In this document: piece after piece, positions 41,967-53,667 of the stretch
Position numbering within the stretch: position 1 is the stretch's first letter
Layout of the letters: every line of letters starts with the position of its first letter
Source of the DNA: Propionicimonas sp020161015
GTDB lineage: Bacteria; Actinomycetota; Actinomycetes; Propionibacteriales; Propionibacteriaceae
Length of the DNA: 64,000 nt
Assembly (NCBI RefSeq): GCF_964266745.1
Contig: NZ_CAXWGX010000031.1
Coordinates: 29,890 to 93,889, forward strand
Reading direction: 5' to 3'
Made by a program: the position numbers and the translations under genes
The notes under the pieces: generated by a model
Seen by the model: the letters and a program-made list of their open reading frames with translations, nothing else
The model's database searches: none
What the model was told of the DNA's origin: nothing

Positions 41967-42749
41967 TCAGCTGATCCGCGCCCCGCGCTCGAGGTAGAGC
42001 GTCCGTTCCAGCGTGCGCGCCTCCAGGGCGGCGTGGAGGCGGCCCCGGGCGAAAGACGCCATGCGGGCCGCGGCCTCGTCGGGGTGCAGCCAGTGGACGG
42101 CGCGGATCTCGCGGAGGTCGGGCCGCAGCAGCGGGACCGAGCGCGCGGGCATGTGGCGGCCGTCGAAGACCAGCTCGACCGCGTCCTCCCACCCGAGGTA
42201 CGGCGCGAGCCAGTCGACCACGAGCAGGCGGCCGACGCTGACGGTGTGGTTCAGCTCCTCCTCGACCTCGCGCACCAGACCCTCTCGGGGGCTCTCGCCC
42301 ACCTCGAGGATGCCGCCCGGCAGTTCGAAGTCGGCCTTGAAGGTGGTCTCCAGGATGCAGACACGGCCGGCCTCGTCGGTCACCAGGAGATGGCTGATCA
42401 CGCGCTTGCGCGCGGTCACGGTGTTCATCACGGCCGTGAACGCCTCGTGCCCGCTGTCGGCCTCACCGCGCAGCAGCGCGTACCGGGCGATGTCCAGCGG
42501 GCCGTCCGGGCCCGACGCGGCCTGCCGCGCCACGCCCTCCAGGCGGAACCCTGCCCGGTGCAGCGCCCGCCGGCGGGGGTGGTCGTCGGTGCAGACGTCC
42601 ACCTCGACCCGACGCACGGTGTCGTCGTCGAACGCCAGCCTGCGGGTCGTGGCGAGCAGCAGGTCGTAGCGCTCGACGGCGTCGTCACCCCGGAAGTCGA
42701 CGGAGGCGACGCCGTCGCGCACCGAGGTGGGCAGGTGGTCGGAGGTCAC
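41967..42749 (-). CDS. GNAT-like domain fused to a NUDIX hydrolase
   Basis: Product of 260 residues. The first 95 look like the C-terminal half of a GNAT acyltransferase (ERYDLLLATTRRLAFDDD, later VDVCTDDHPRRRALHRAGFR). Residues about 115-255 are a NUDIX domain whose box GGILEVGESPREGLVREVEEEL fits G-x5-E-x7-REUxEExGU. Typical substrates are nucleoside diphosphates linked to another group; the exact one is not known. Its GTG overlaps the glgB stop (GTGA), so it is coupled to the glycogen operon and might act on a nucleotide sugar such as ADP-glucose (inference). Confidence 0.75.
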   Translation of the reverse strand: MTSDHLPTSVRDGVASVDFRGDDAVERYDLLLATTRRLAFDDDTVRRVEVDVCTDDHPRRRALHRAGFRLEGVARQAASGPDGPLDIARYALLRGEADSGHEAFTAVMNTVTARKRVISHLLVTDEAGRVCILETTFKADFELPGGILEVGESPREGLVREVEEELNHTVSVGRLLVVDWLAPYLGWEDAVELVFDGRHMPARSVPLLRPDLREIRAVHWLHPDEAAARMASFARGRLHAALEARTLERTLYLERGARIS

Positions 42750-44644
42750 TCCTCGCCGACGTACTCGAAGTAGACCGCGCCGAGCGGTGGGACGACGACC
42801 AGCGCGCTGGCCGGGTAGCCGTTCCACCCCTCCCCGGTGGCCACGACCTGGCCCAGGTTGCCGTGGGCGTCGGAGCCGTCGTAGATGCCAGCGTCGGAGT
42901 TGAAGATCTCCCTCCACACCCCGGGCTTCGGCAGGCCGAGCCGGTAGCGCGTCCACGGTTCGGAGGAGAAGTTCACCGCGACCGCGACCTGGCGTCCCTC
43001 TGCGTCGCTGCGCAGCCAGCTGAAGGTGTTCGCGCTGGCGTCGTCGGCGTTGATCCAGCGGAAGCCCGCCGGGTCGGAGTCCAGCTCCCACAGCGCGGGG
43101 TGCGCGCGGTACAGCTCGTTGAGGTCCTTGAACATGCGCTGGAGGCCGTGGTGGCCCCACAGGTCGCAGACCCACCACTCGAGGCTGTTGGCCTCGTTGA
43201 ACTCGGAGCGCTGCCCGAACTCGCAGCCCATGAACAGCAGCTTCTTGCCGGGGAAGGCCCACATGTAGGAGTAGAAGGCGCGCAGCGTGGCGAACTGCCG
43301 CCACGTGTCCTGCGGGACCTTGTTGATCATCGAGCCCTTGCCGTGGACCACCTCGTCGTGCGAGATCGGCAGCACGAAGTTCTCCGAGTAGGCGTAGACC
43401 ATCGCGAAGGTCATCTCGTTGTGGTGATACTGCCGGTGGATCGGCTCGAGCGCCAGGTAGCGCAGCGAGTCGTTCATCCAGCCCATGTTCCACTTGAAAC
43501 CGAATCCGAGCCCGCCGTGGTGGACGGGCTTGGTCACGCCGCCGAACGACGTCGACTCCTCCGCGATCATCACCACGCCGGGCACGCGCTCGTAGAGGTG
43601 CTTGTTCACGTAGCGCAGGAAGTCGATCGCCTCGAGGTTCTCGTTGCCGCCGTAGATGTTCGGCACCCACTCGCCGTCGTTGCGCGAGTAGTCGAGGTAG
43701 AGCATGGACGCGACCGCGTCCACGCGCAGGGCGTCGATGTGGAACTCGGTCACCCAGTACAGCGCGTTCGAGACCAGGAACGACTTCACCTCGTTGCGGC
43801 CGTAGTTGAAGATGTAGGTGCCCCAGTCCTTGTGCTCGCCCTGGCGCGGGTCCTCGTGCTCGTAGAGCGCGGTTCCGTCGAAGCGGCCCAGCGCCCACTC
43901 GTCCTTGGGGAAGTGGCCCGGCACCCAGTCGAGGATGACGCCGATCCCGGCCTGGTGGAGGCGGTCGACCAGGTGCCGGAACTCGTCGGGACGCCCCAGG
44001 CGCGACTGCGGCGCGAAGTAGTTCGTCACCTGGTAGCCCCAGGACGGCTCGAACGGGTGCTCGGTGACCGGCATCAGCTCGACGTGCGTGTAGCCCTGCC
44101 AGGTCACGTACTCGACGAGCTCGTCGGCGAGTTCGAGGTAGGTCTTGCCCTTGCGCCAGGAGCCGAGGTGCACCTCGTAGATGCTCATCGGTTCCTTGTG
44201 GGGCTGCGCCGCGGAGCGGCGGGACATCCACTCGTCGTCCGCCCACAGGTACTTGCTGGTGTAGACGATCGAGGAGTTCGCGGGCGCCTGTTCTGCGAAG
44301 AAGGCCATCGGGTCGACCTTCTCCCGCCAGGTGCCGTCCGCGCAGAGGATGTTGTACTTGTAGAGCGCGCCGGTGCCGACGCCCTCGACGAAGAGGGCCC
44401 AGATCCCCGAGCCGGGGACGCGGTGCATCTGGTCACCGGTCCACCAGTTGAAGTCGGCGTTGAGACGCACGTCGTGTGCGTTGGGGGCCCACACCGCGAA
44501 GCGCGTCCCGTGGATCTCGCCCCGCTCGTCGTCGAAGATGGTCACCTCGTGGGAGCCGAGCCGCCGCCAGCACTCGGTGTCACCGCCGTTGTGGAAGCCC
44601 TCGAGATCCCACCCGGTCAACCCGCCTGCCACGTCGTGTGCCAT
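42746..44644 (-). CDS. glgB: 1,4-alpha-glucan branching enzyme
   Basis: GH13 enzyme of 632 residues that makes alpha-1,6 branches in glycogen-like glucan. A CBM48 domain is near the N-terminus (FAVWAPNAHDVRLNADFNWW). In the barrel the nucleophile is Asp309 (DALRVDAVASMLY) and the acid/base Glu362 (VMIAEESTS), with the late motif PISHDEVVHGKGS. It has a single N-terminal module, shorter than the roughly 730-residue forms. ATG 44644 overlaps the maltokinase stop by one base and has AAGGAG upstream. Confidence 0.95.
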   Translation of the reverse strand: MAHDVAGGLTGWDLEGFHNGGDTECWRRLGSHEVTIFDDERGEIHGTRFAVWAPNAHDVRLNADFNWWTGDQMHRVPGSGIWALFVEGVGTGALYKYNILCADGTWREKVDPMAFFAEQAPANSSIVYTSKYLWADDEWMSRRSAAQPHKEPMSIYEVHLGSWRKGKTYLELADELVEYVTWQGYTHVELMPVTEHPFEPSWGYQVTNYFAPQSRLGRPDEFRHLVDRLHQAGIGVILDWVPGHFPKDEWALGRFDGTALYEHEDPRQGEHKDWGTYIFNYGRNEVKSFLVSNALYWVTEFHIDALRVDAVASMLYLDYSRNDGEWVPNIYGGNENLEAIDFLRYVNKHLYERVPGVVMIAEESTSFGGVTKPVHHGGLGFGFKWNMGWMNDSLRYLALEPIHRQYHHNEMTFAMVYAYSENFVLPISHDEVVHGKGSMINKVPQDTWRQFATLRAFYSYMWAFPGKKLLFMGCEFGQRSEFNEANSLEWWVCDLWGHHGLQRMFKDLNELYRAHPALWELDSDPAGFRWINADDASANTFSWLRSDAEGRQVAVAVNFSSEPWTRYRLGLPKPGVWREIFNSDAGIYDGSDAHGNLGQVVATGEGWNGYPASALVVVPPLGAVYFEYVGEE

Positions 44645-45951
44645 CACTGCTCCTTGTCAGTAGGTGCCGGGGGATCGAGAGATACCCTCCTGGCCTCATC
44701 TTGGACTGCTCCCCACGGGATGTGTGCCCAATTGGGACGATTGCGTACTTCGTAGACCACCTCGTAGACGGCCTTGTCGAGCTCGTAGGCGCGCAGCAGG
44801 GCCGGCTCGGCGCGGTGCGTGCCGCTGTAGCCGTCCAGGAAGGCCTCGCGGGCCGCCGCGCACCACTGCCGGGCCGCGTGGCCCTCGGGGTCGGGGTGGG
44901 CGCTGCGGGCGTAGTCGAGGCTGCGCAGGAGGCCGGCGACATCCCGCCAGACGGAGTCGAAGGCCCGGCGCTCGGCCAGCGACTTCAGCGGTTCTCCCTC
45001 GAAGTCGATGATCACCCACGCGGGCCCGTCCCCACCGTCGCGGTGCAGCACCTGTCCGAGGTGGAAGTCCCCGTGCACGCGCTGGGTGGGCAGCTGGGTG
45101 GTGCCCGGGGCGGCGAACAGCAGCTGCGCCGCGTGCCGGTACCCGTCGAGCTCGTGCACCTGCTCCGCGGCCTCGGCGAAGCGCCGGGTCATGTCCGCCG
45201 ACAGGTCGGCGCCGGGTCGCGTCGCGGTGCCGAAGGCGTCCGCGAGGCGGGCGTGCAGCTCGCGCAGCTCCGTCCCCAGCTGCCGGCACTCGGTGCTGAT
45301 GTCGCGTCCGGTCGCACAGGCCTCGGTGGCGAAGACCCACCCGTCGGTCACCCCGAGGATGCGCTGGCAGAACATGGCGAGGTCGTAGCCGCCCGCGGCG
45401 AGGACGCCGTACAGGTCGGGGGTGATCCCGGATCCGCTCAGCGCACCCAGCACCTCGGCGTCCAGGTTGCGCCCGGCCTCGAGCTTGCGGAAGAGCTTGA
45501 GCAGGGTGTGGTCGCCGATCATCACCGTGGTGTTGCTCTGCTCGCCGGTGAACAGGCGCATGGGCGCGGCGGGGTCCACCTCGTCCGCCTCGGTCCACGC
45601 CATGCCGTCGGGCGGAGCGGACCGCAGTGCCGTGACCATGGCCGCGATCGCGGGGGCGTGGCGCGGCGCGTCGACGACGTCCACCTCGCCGAGGCCCGGC
45701 AGCACCGTCGTGGTCACCGGCAGCCCGGCCGGAGCGGTGCCGACGGGGAGGTAGGCGACCAGGAGGTGGTAGTACTCGGTGCGCCCGTCGGTGTAGGCGA
45801 TCTCGGCGATCTCCGAGCGGACGGCCGGCCAGTCGCCGTCCGCGGTGTACCACGGCAGCGGGGCGAGGGACGCGATCCTCGCGCCCAGCCCCTTCCCGCC
45901 GAACCAGCGCGCCTGACGAAGGTAGTCCTCCCAGGCGGTGGCGGTGCTCAT
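44644..45951 (-). CDS. mak: Maltokinase (Mak/Pep2)
   Basis: Kinase of 435 residues that phosphorylates maltose to maltose-1-phosphate, the donor for GlgE. The N-terminal cap starts YLRQARWFGGKGLGARI. The aminoglycoside-kinase-like core has the catalytic loop TQRVHGDFHLGQVLH and the metal loop WVIIDFEGEP, followed by LAERRAFDSVWRDVAGLLRS. These match actinobacterial Pep2/Mak. In many genomes it is fused or adjacent to treS, which is absent from this window. It lies 10 bases after glgE and overlaps glgB by one base. Confidence 0.92.
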   Translation of the reverse strand: MSTATAWEDYLRQARWFGGKGLGARIASLAPLPWYTADGDWPAVRSEIAEIAYTDGRTEYYHLLVAYLPVGTAPAGLPVTTTVLPGLGEVDVVDAPRHAPAIAAMVTALRSAPPDGMAWTEADEVDPAAPMRLFTGEQSNTTVMIGDHTLLKLFRKLEAGRNLDAEVLGALSGSGITPDLYGVLAAGGYDLAMFCQRILGVTDGWVFATEACATGRDISTECRQLGTELRELHARLADAFGTATRPGADLSADMTRRFAEAAEQVHELDGYRHAAQLLFAAPGTTQLPTQRVHGDFHLGQVLHRDGGDGPAWVIIDFEGEPLKSLAERRAFDSVWRDVAGLLRSLDYARSAHPDPEGHAARQWCAAAREAFLDGYSGTHRAEPALLRAYELDKAVYEVVYEVRNRPNWAHIPWGAVQDEARRVSLDPPAPTDKEQ

Positions 45952-45961
45952 GCCGCGTCCC

Positions 45962-48079
45962 TCAGCCCCGGAGGACGTGCAGGATGTGCGCGGGTGCCGC
46001 CGGGCTGAGCCGGACGAAGTTCCGCTCCCCCCAGGTGAACGTCGCACCGGTCAGCTCGTCGCGCAGGTCGAGGGTCGGCCCGTCGATCCCCAGCCAGCCG
46101 AGGTCGAGCCGGACGTCGCTCTCCACGCCCTGGTTGGGGTCGAGGCTGCAGATCACGATGACCGCGTCGTCGCCGTCCCGCTTCGCGTAGGCGATCACGC
46201 CGTCGTGCGGGGCGTCGAGGAACCGCACCTGCCGCAATTGCTGGAGCGCAGGGTGGTTGCGGCGGATCTGGTTGAGCGAGCCGAGCAGGACGTTGAGGTT
46301 CGGCTGGGCGTGGTAGTCGCGCGGACGGTATTCGAACTTCTCCGAGTTCTTGTACTCCTCGCCGCCGGGCTTCAGCGGCTCGTGCTCGAACAGCTCGAAG
46401 CCGGAGTAGACACCCCAGGTCGGCGACAGCGTGGCCGCGAGGATGGCCCGGATGGCGAAGGCCGCCGGGTTGCCCGACTGGAGGAAGAACGGGTTGATGT
46501 CCGGGGTGTTCACGAAGAAGTTCGGCCGGTAGAAGGCGTCGGTCTGCGTCGCGAGCTCGCCGACGTACTCCTCCAGCTCCCACTTCGCGTTGCGCCAGGT
46601 GTAGTAGGTGTAGCTCTGGTGGAAGCCGACCTTGCCGAGCGCGTGCATCATCTCCGGCTTGGTGAACGCCTCGGCGAGGAAGAGCACGTCGGGGTCGGTC
46701 TCGCGCACCTTGCGCATCACCCACGCCCAGAACTGGACGGGCTTCGTGTGCGGGTTGTCCACCCGGAAGATCCGCACGCCGTGCGACATCCACAGCTTCA
46801 GCGTGCGCAGCACCTCGTGGTAGATGCCGTCGGGGTCGTTGTCGAAGTTGATCGGGTAGATGTCCTGGTACTTCTTCGGCGGGTTCTCGGCGTAGGCGAT
46901 CGTCCCGTCCAGCCGGGTCGTGAACCACTCGGGGTGGGCGGTCACCCAGGGATGGTCGGGGGACGCCTGCAGCGCGAAGTCCAGCGCGATCTCCAGGCCC
47001 ACCTCCCTGGCCTTGGCGACGAACCGGTCGAAGGAGTCCCAGTCGCCGAGGTCGGGATGGATGGCGTCGTGGCCGCCCTCGGCCGAACCGATCGCCCACG
47101 GCGAGCCCGGGTCGCCCGGGGCAGGGATGAGGGTGTTGTTCCTGCCCTTGCGGAACGCGGTGCCGATGGGGTGGATCGGCGGCAGGTACACCACGTCGAA
47201 GCCCATGCCGGCCACCTCCTCGAGCCGCTGATGGCAGTCGTCGAAGGTTCCGGAGGTCCACTTCTTCGTCGCGGCGTCGTAGGTCGCGCCGATCGAGCGC
47301 GGGAAGAACTCGTACCAGCTGCCGAACAGCGCCCGCTTGCGGTCCACGAACAACGGGAAGTCGGCGGTCGGGCTGAGGAGTTCGCGGGGGCCGTACTGGG
47401 TCATCGCCCGGGAGATGCCCTTGGCGGTCGCGACCTCGATCAGGTCGGTCGCGGGACGCTCCGGGATGAGCAGCATCGCGGTGGCCTTCAGGATGGAGGC
47501 CTGCACCGGGTCGCCCGCGCGTTCGGCGATCGCCGCCGTGCGGTCGAGCAGGTCGCGGCCCTCGAGGCAGACCAGTTCGATGTCCACCCCGGCCGGCAGC
47601 TTCGCCTCCGCGTTGTGCAGCCAGGTGGCCCAGGGGTCGGACCAGCCCTCGACGCGGAACGTCCAGTCGCCCTCGGTGTCGGGGCGCACCCACGCCTCCC
47701 ACGGGTCGAGGCCGCGCGGCTCCATGGGGGTCATGTCGACCCGCACCTCGCGGCCGTCCGGCGCGGTGAGGATCACCGAGGCGTTGACCGCGTCGTGGCC
47801 CTCGCGGAAGACCTTCGCGCGGATCGGGATCAGCTCGCCGACGGTCGCCTTCGCGGGGTAGGCGCCGCCCTCGATGACGGGGCTGACGCCACTCACCGGG
47901 ATGCGCCCGAAGCCCCGGGGCAGCGAGACCGCGGGGCTCAGGTCGAGGGGCTCGTGGGGGGCGTCCCCGGTCACGGCCGTGGTCGCGGCGGCGGTCGGCT
48001 CCGTCGCCGCCTTCGTGCCGGCCGGACGGGCCTGCGGACGCTGCTGGCGCTTGCGGGACGGGTTCGCGGTTGCACTCAC
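45962..48079 (-). CDS. glgE: Maltose-1-phosphate maltosyltransferase
   Basis: GH13_3 enzyme of 705 residues that extends alpha-1,4-glucan from maltose-1-phosphate. After an Ala/Arg-rich leader (about 1-45) comes FGRIPVSGVSPVIEGGAYPAK, the start of domain N. The barrel carries nucleophile Asp441 (IFRVDNPHTKP) and acid/base Glu470 (LFLAEAFTKPEMM). GSWYEFFPRS and NNTLIPAPGDPGSPWAIG are GlgE hallmarks. The start is GTG 48079; a longer upstream reading is non-conserved. It is second in the glgX-glgE-mak-glgB-NUDIX run. Confidence 0.95.
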   Translation of the reverse strand: MSATANPSRKRQQRPQARPAGTKAATEPTAAATTAVTGDAPHEPLDLSPAVSLPRGFGRIPVSGVSPVIEGGAYPAKATVGELIPIRAKVFREGHDAVNASVILTAPDGREVRVDMTPMEPRGLDPWEAWVRPDTEGDWTFRVEGWSDPWATWLHNAEAKLPAGVDIELVCLEGRDLLDRTAAIAERAGDPVQASILKATAMLLIPERPATDLIEVATAKGISRAMTQYGPRELLSPTADFPLFVDRKRALFGSWYEFFPRSIGATYDAATKKWTSGTFDDCHQRLEEVAGMGFDVVYLPPIHPIGTAFRKGRNNTLIPAPGDPGSPWAIGSAEGGHDAIHPDLGDWDSFDRFVAKAREVGLEIALDFALQASPDHPWVTAHPEWFTTRLDGTIAYAENPPKKYQDIYPINFDNDPDGIYHEVLRTLKLWMSHGVRIFRVDNPHTKPVQFWAWVMRKVRETDPDVLFLAEAFTKPEMMHALGKVGFHQSYTYYTWRNAKWELEEYVGELATQTDAFYRPNFFVNTPDINPFFLQSGNPAAFAIRAILAATLSPTWGVYSGFELFEHEPLKPGGEEYKNSEKFEYRPRDYHAQPNLNVLLGSLNQIRRNHPALQQLRQVRFLDAPHDGVIAYAKRDGDDAVIVICSLDPNQGVESDVRLDLGWLGIDGPTLDLRDELTGATFTWGERNFVRLSPAAPAHILHVLRG

Positions 48080-48174
48080 AAGTGCCAACCTAGCGTCTGG
48101 CCAGAGCCAGCGGGAGGGAATGACGGCGGCGATGGGCGGCCCTTCGGGAGGCGGTGGGACGCGCTCCGCCGGGC

Positions 48175-50418
<2,244 letters not shown>

Positions 50419-50502
50419 AGTGTCACCTAATCTTCAACGGGAACCACCACCGACCCTCGGAAAACCGGGGAATCGTTTGACCAGATGGACGGGAGGCGCG
50501 CG

Positions 50503-51624
50503 ATGACGGCCCGGACCTACCTGGACCATGCGGCGTCCTCGCCCTGCGAGCCGCGGGTGGTCGAGGCCATGGCCGAGGCCTTCGCCGTGGCCGGCAACCC
50601 CAGTTCGCTCCACGCGTCCGGACGCAGGGCGCGTCGCGTCCTCGAGGACGCGAGGGACTCCCTCGCCGCCGACCTCGGGGCACTGCCCGGCGAGGTGGTG
50701 TTCACCTCCGGCGGGACAGAGGCGAACAACCTCGCGCTGCTGGGCGCGCGCCCGCCCGGGCGTCCCGGCCTCGCCGTGTCCGCCGTCGAGCACCCGTCGG
50801 TGTCTGCGGTGCGGGAGCGGCTGCCGGGCGTGGCCGTCCTGCCGGTGACCACCACAGGCCACCTCGACCTGGACGCGGTCGCCGCCCAGTTCGTCGCCCG
50901 CACGGGCCTGGTCTCGGTCATGTGGGTCAACAACGAGACCGGCGCGATCCAGCCGGTGGCCGAGGCAGCCGCCCTCGCGCACGCCGCGGGTGCCCTGGCG
51001 CACTCCGACGCCGTGCAGGCGTTCGGCCACCTGCCGGTCGACATCGCGGCGTCCGGCCTGGACCTGGCGAGCGTGTCGGCCCACAAGCTCGGCGGTCCGG
51101 TCGGCATCGGCGCGCTGGTGGTCCGCCGGGGGACGCCGCTGTCGCCCCAGGGCTTCGGTGGGGGGCAGGAGGCACGCCTGCGCTCGGGCACGGTCCCGGT
51201 GGCGCTCGCTGCGGGCTTCGCGGCGGCGAGCCGGCTGGCCTCGGTGAGGCGGGAGAGCGAGGCGGTCCGGCTCGGCCGTCTCCGCGACCGGCTGATCGCC
51301 GGTGCCGTCGCCGCGGTGCCCGACGTGCGGGTGAACACCGTCGGGCCGTGCAGTCCCGCGATCGCCAACCTCACCTTCTCCGGCGCCCGGGCCGACGACG
51401 TCCTGCTGCTGCTGGACGCGGAGGGCTTCGACGCGTCCACGGGCTCGGCCTGCTCCGCGGGGGTGCACCAGCCCAGCGAGGTGCTGGTCGCGATGGGCCG
51501 CAGCGTGGACGACGCCGGTTCGAGCCTGCGCTTCTCCTTCGGTCCGGACACCGCGGACGCGGCGATCGACGCACTCCTCGCCGTCCTGCCCGGTGTGGTG
51601 GCGCGGGCCCGCTCGGCGGCCTGA
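50503..51624 (+). CDS. Cysteine desulfurase (IscS/NifS family)
   Basis: PLP enzyme of 373 residues that releases sulfur from cysteine. The PLP lysine is Lys195 (SVSAHKLGGPVGIGAL). The persulfide cysteine is Cys317 in TGSACSAGVHQPSEVL, on the long loop of group I (IscS-type) enzymes. GGTEANNLAL and MWVNNETGAIQP are family motifs. ATG 50503 has GGGAGG at -12; ATG 50485 is less likely. With mnmA about 1 kb downstream it likely supplies sulfur for tRNA thiolation. Its stop overlaps the VanZ gene start. Confidence 0.92.
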   Translation: MTARTYLDHAASSPCEPRVVEAMAEAFAVAGNPSSLHASGRRARRVLEDARDSLAADLGALPGEVVFTSGGTEANNLALLGARPPGRPGLAVSAVEHPSVSAVRERLPGVAVLPVTTTGHLDLDAVAAQFVARTGLVSVMWVNNETGAIQPVAEAAALAHAAGALAHSDAVQAFGHLPVDIAASGLDLASVSAHKLGGPVGIGALVVRRGTPLSPQGFGGGQEARLRSGTVPVALAAGFAAASRLASVRRESEAVRLGRLRDRLIAGAVAAVPDVRVNTVGPCSPAIANLTFSGARADDVLLLLDAEGFDASTGSACSAGVHQPSEVLVAMGRSVDDAGSSLRFSFGPDTADAAIDALLAVLPGVVARARSAA

Positions 51625-52487
51625 TGCCCGGCCAGTTCAGCGTCGGTGCCGGCTACCGGCTCTTCGTGTTCTGCGGGGTCGCGCTGCTGGCCTGGGCCGG
51701 CTGGACCGCCTGGCTGTGGCGGCGCGGGCGCGCCCGCCGACACGTGCTGGCCCGCAGCGGTTTCGCGCTGTACCTGGTGCTCGCGTGGCTGCTGGTCCTG
51801 ATGCCCTTCCCGGACGAGTCGGTGCTCCGCGACCCGGCGCCGGTGAACCTCGTCCCGTTCGGCTGGCTGGCGGACGCCAGCGCCGGCGTCCGCTACGTGG
51901 GCGGGGGGCTCGGCGCCTGGCTGACGAACCGCACGGTCGTGTACGTGTTCTCCAACGTCCTGCTCACGGTGCCCTTCGGGGCGTACCTGCGGCGGGCCCA
52001 CGGCTGGGGGGCGGCCCGGGTGTCCCTCGCAGCGCTCGGGCTGTCGCTGGCCTTCGAGTTGACGCAGCTGACCGCGGTGTGGGGGATCGCGGGCACCCGC
52101 TACCGGACCTTCGACGTCGACGACCTGATCGCCAACACAGCTGGAGCGCTGCTGGGGTGGCTCTTCGTCCCGCTGCTCCGGGCGTGGCCGCAGCGCCGCG
52201 CAGGCCAGGGGGGTGCCGCGCGCCCCACGCCCCTGCGCAGGGCACTTGCCCTCCTGCTGGACGTGGTGGCCTGGCAGGCGGGCTACCTGGTGGCGTGGCT
52301 CGTGGTGTGGACGGTGGTCTCCGCCGTCGGCGGCACGGCGGGGCAGCCCGTGGCCCTGGCGCTGTGGGCCGCGACGGGTGTGGCGGTCCTCGCCGGGTGC
52401 CCGCTGCTGGCCGGCGGGGCGACGCCGGGTGCACTCCTGCTCGACCTGCCGGGGTGGGGACGACGCCCGCCGGGTCCACGTCCCTAG
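51624..52487 (+). CDS. VanZ-like membrane protein with RDD-like C-terminal part
   Basis: Product of 287 residues. Residues about 10-180 form the four-helix VanZ-like domain (NLVPFGWL, SNVLLTVPFGAYLRR and the end motif RTFDVDDLIANTAGALLGWLF). The C-terminal part (about 205-275, RRALALLLDVVAWQAGYLVAWLV, then GATPGALLLDL) resembles an RDD domain with two helices. VanZ proteins confer low teicoplanin resistance in some firmicutes, but most are of unknown role. Its ATG overlaps the desulfurase stop, a coupling that may be fortuitous. Confidence 0.75.
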   Translation: MPGQFSVGAGYRLFVFCGVALLAWAGWTAWLWRRGRARRHVLARSGFALYLVLAWLLVLMPFPDESVLRDPAPVNLVPFGWLADASAGVRYVGGGLGAWLTNRTVVYVFSNVLLTVPFGAYLRRAHGWGAARVSLAALGLSLAFELTQLTAVWGIAGTRYRTFDVDDLIANTAGALLGWLFVPLLRAWPQRRAGQGGAARPTPLRRALALLLDVVAWQAGYLVAWLVVWTVVSAVGGTAGQPVALALWAATGVAVLAGCPLLAGGATPGALLLDLPGWGRRPPGPRP

Positions 52488-52584
52488 ACCTCCGGTCGGC
52501 CACTCGCACGCGGGTGATGTCTGGCTGAGGCCCGGACGTAGACTCATCGCGTCCTGGGGGCCCGACGTCGGAGGAGGTGCGCGC

Positions 52585-53667
52585 ATGCGGGTGCTGGCCG
52601 CGATGTCCGGCGGCGTCGACTCCGCCGTGGCCGCGGCGCGCCTGGTGGACGCGGGACACGACGTCGTCGGAGTGCACCTCGCCCTGTCGAAGAACCCCGA
52701 GGCCTACCGCAGCGGGGCGCGGGGGTGCTGCTCGCTGGAGGACTCCCACGATGCCCGGCGCGCGGCCGATGTCCTCGGCATCCCGTTCTACGTGTGGGAC
52801 TTCGCCGAGCGCTTCGCCGCCGACGTGGTCGCGGACTTCGTCAGCGAGTACGCGGCCGGGCGCACGCCCAACCCGTGCCTGCGCTGCAACGAGAAGATCA
52901 AGTTCGCCGCGGTGCTCGAGCGCGGACGAGCCCTCGGCTTCGACGCCGTCGCCACCGGGCACTACGCGCGACTGGAGCGCGACGGCGACCGGGTGTCGCT
53001 GTACCGGGCCGCCGAGCCGGCCAAGGACCAGTCCTACGTGCTGGGGGTGCTGGACGCCGACCAGTTGCGCCACTCGCTGTTCCCGCTCGGCGGGGACACC
53101 GCCAAGGCCGGGGTGCGTGCCGAGGCCGCGGCCCGCGGGCTCAGCCTGGCGAAGAAGCCGGACAGCCACGACATCTGTTTCATCCCCACCGGCGACACGG
53201 CAGGGTTCCTGCACTCCCGGCTCGGGCGACGCGCCGGAGACGTCGTCGACCTCGACGGGCAGGTCGTGGGCGCCCACAGCGGCACGCACCAGTTCACGGT
53301 CGGCCAGCGGCACGGACTCCACCTGTCCGTCCCCGCCGAGGACGGGCGACCCCGGTACGTGGTGGGCGTGGATCCGGCCGCGAACACCGTCACCGTCGGG
53401 CCCCGGACCGCGCTGGCCGTCCGGGTCATCGAGGGGATCCGGCCCACCTGGACGGAGTCCCCGGTGGACGGCTCCTGGCGCGGGCTCGTGCAGGTGCGCG
53501 CCCACGGCGAGGCCCTGCCCGCGCTCGTCACCGCGACGGACGGCGGTCTCCGGATCGCCCTCGACCAGCCGGCCTACGGAATCGCGCCCGGACAGGCCGC
53601 GGTGGCCTACGACGGCGACCGCGTGGTGGGAGCGTGCACCATCGCGGGGACGGCCGCCGGATGGTGA
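52585..53667 (+). CDS. mnmA: tRNA-specific 2-thiouridylase
   Basis: Enzyme of 360 residues that thiolates U34 of tRNA-Lys, -Glu and -Gln. The PP-loop is AAMSGGVDSAVAA at about 5-17. Catalytic Cys98 (TPNPCLRCNEKIKF) and Cys198 (SHDICFIPTGD) form the thiol pair. ATGHYARL and YVVGVDPAANTV are further family motifs. GGAGGAGG lies before ATG 52585. It receives sulfur from the desulfurase encoded upstream. The 3' end overlaps the MetE-like gene by 7 bases. Confidence 0.95.
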   Translation: MRVLAAMSGGVDSAVAAARLVDAGHDVVGVHLALSKNPEAYRSGARGCCSLEDSHDARRAADVLGIPFYVWDFAERFAADVVADFVSEYAAGRTPNPCLRCNEKIKFAAVLERGRALGFDAVATGHYARLERDGDRVSLYRAAEPAKDQSYVLGVLDADQLRHSLFPLGGDTAKAGVRAEAAARGLSLAKKPDSHDICFIPTGDTAGFLHSRLGRRAGDVVDLDGQVVGAHSGTHQFTVGQRHGLHLSVPAEDGRPRYVVGVDPAANTVTVGPRTALAVRVIEGIRPTWTESPVDGSWRGLVQVRAHGEALPALVTATDGGLRIALDQPAYGIAPGQAAVAYDGDRVVGACTIAGTAAGW

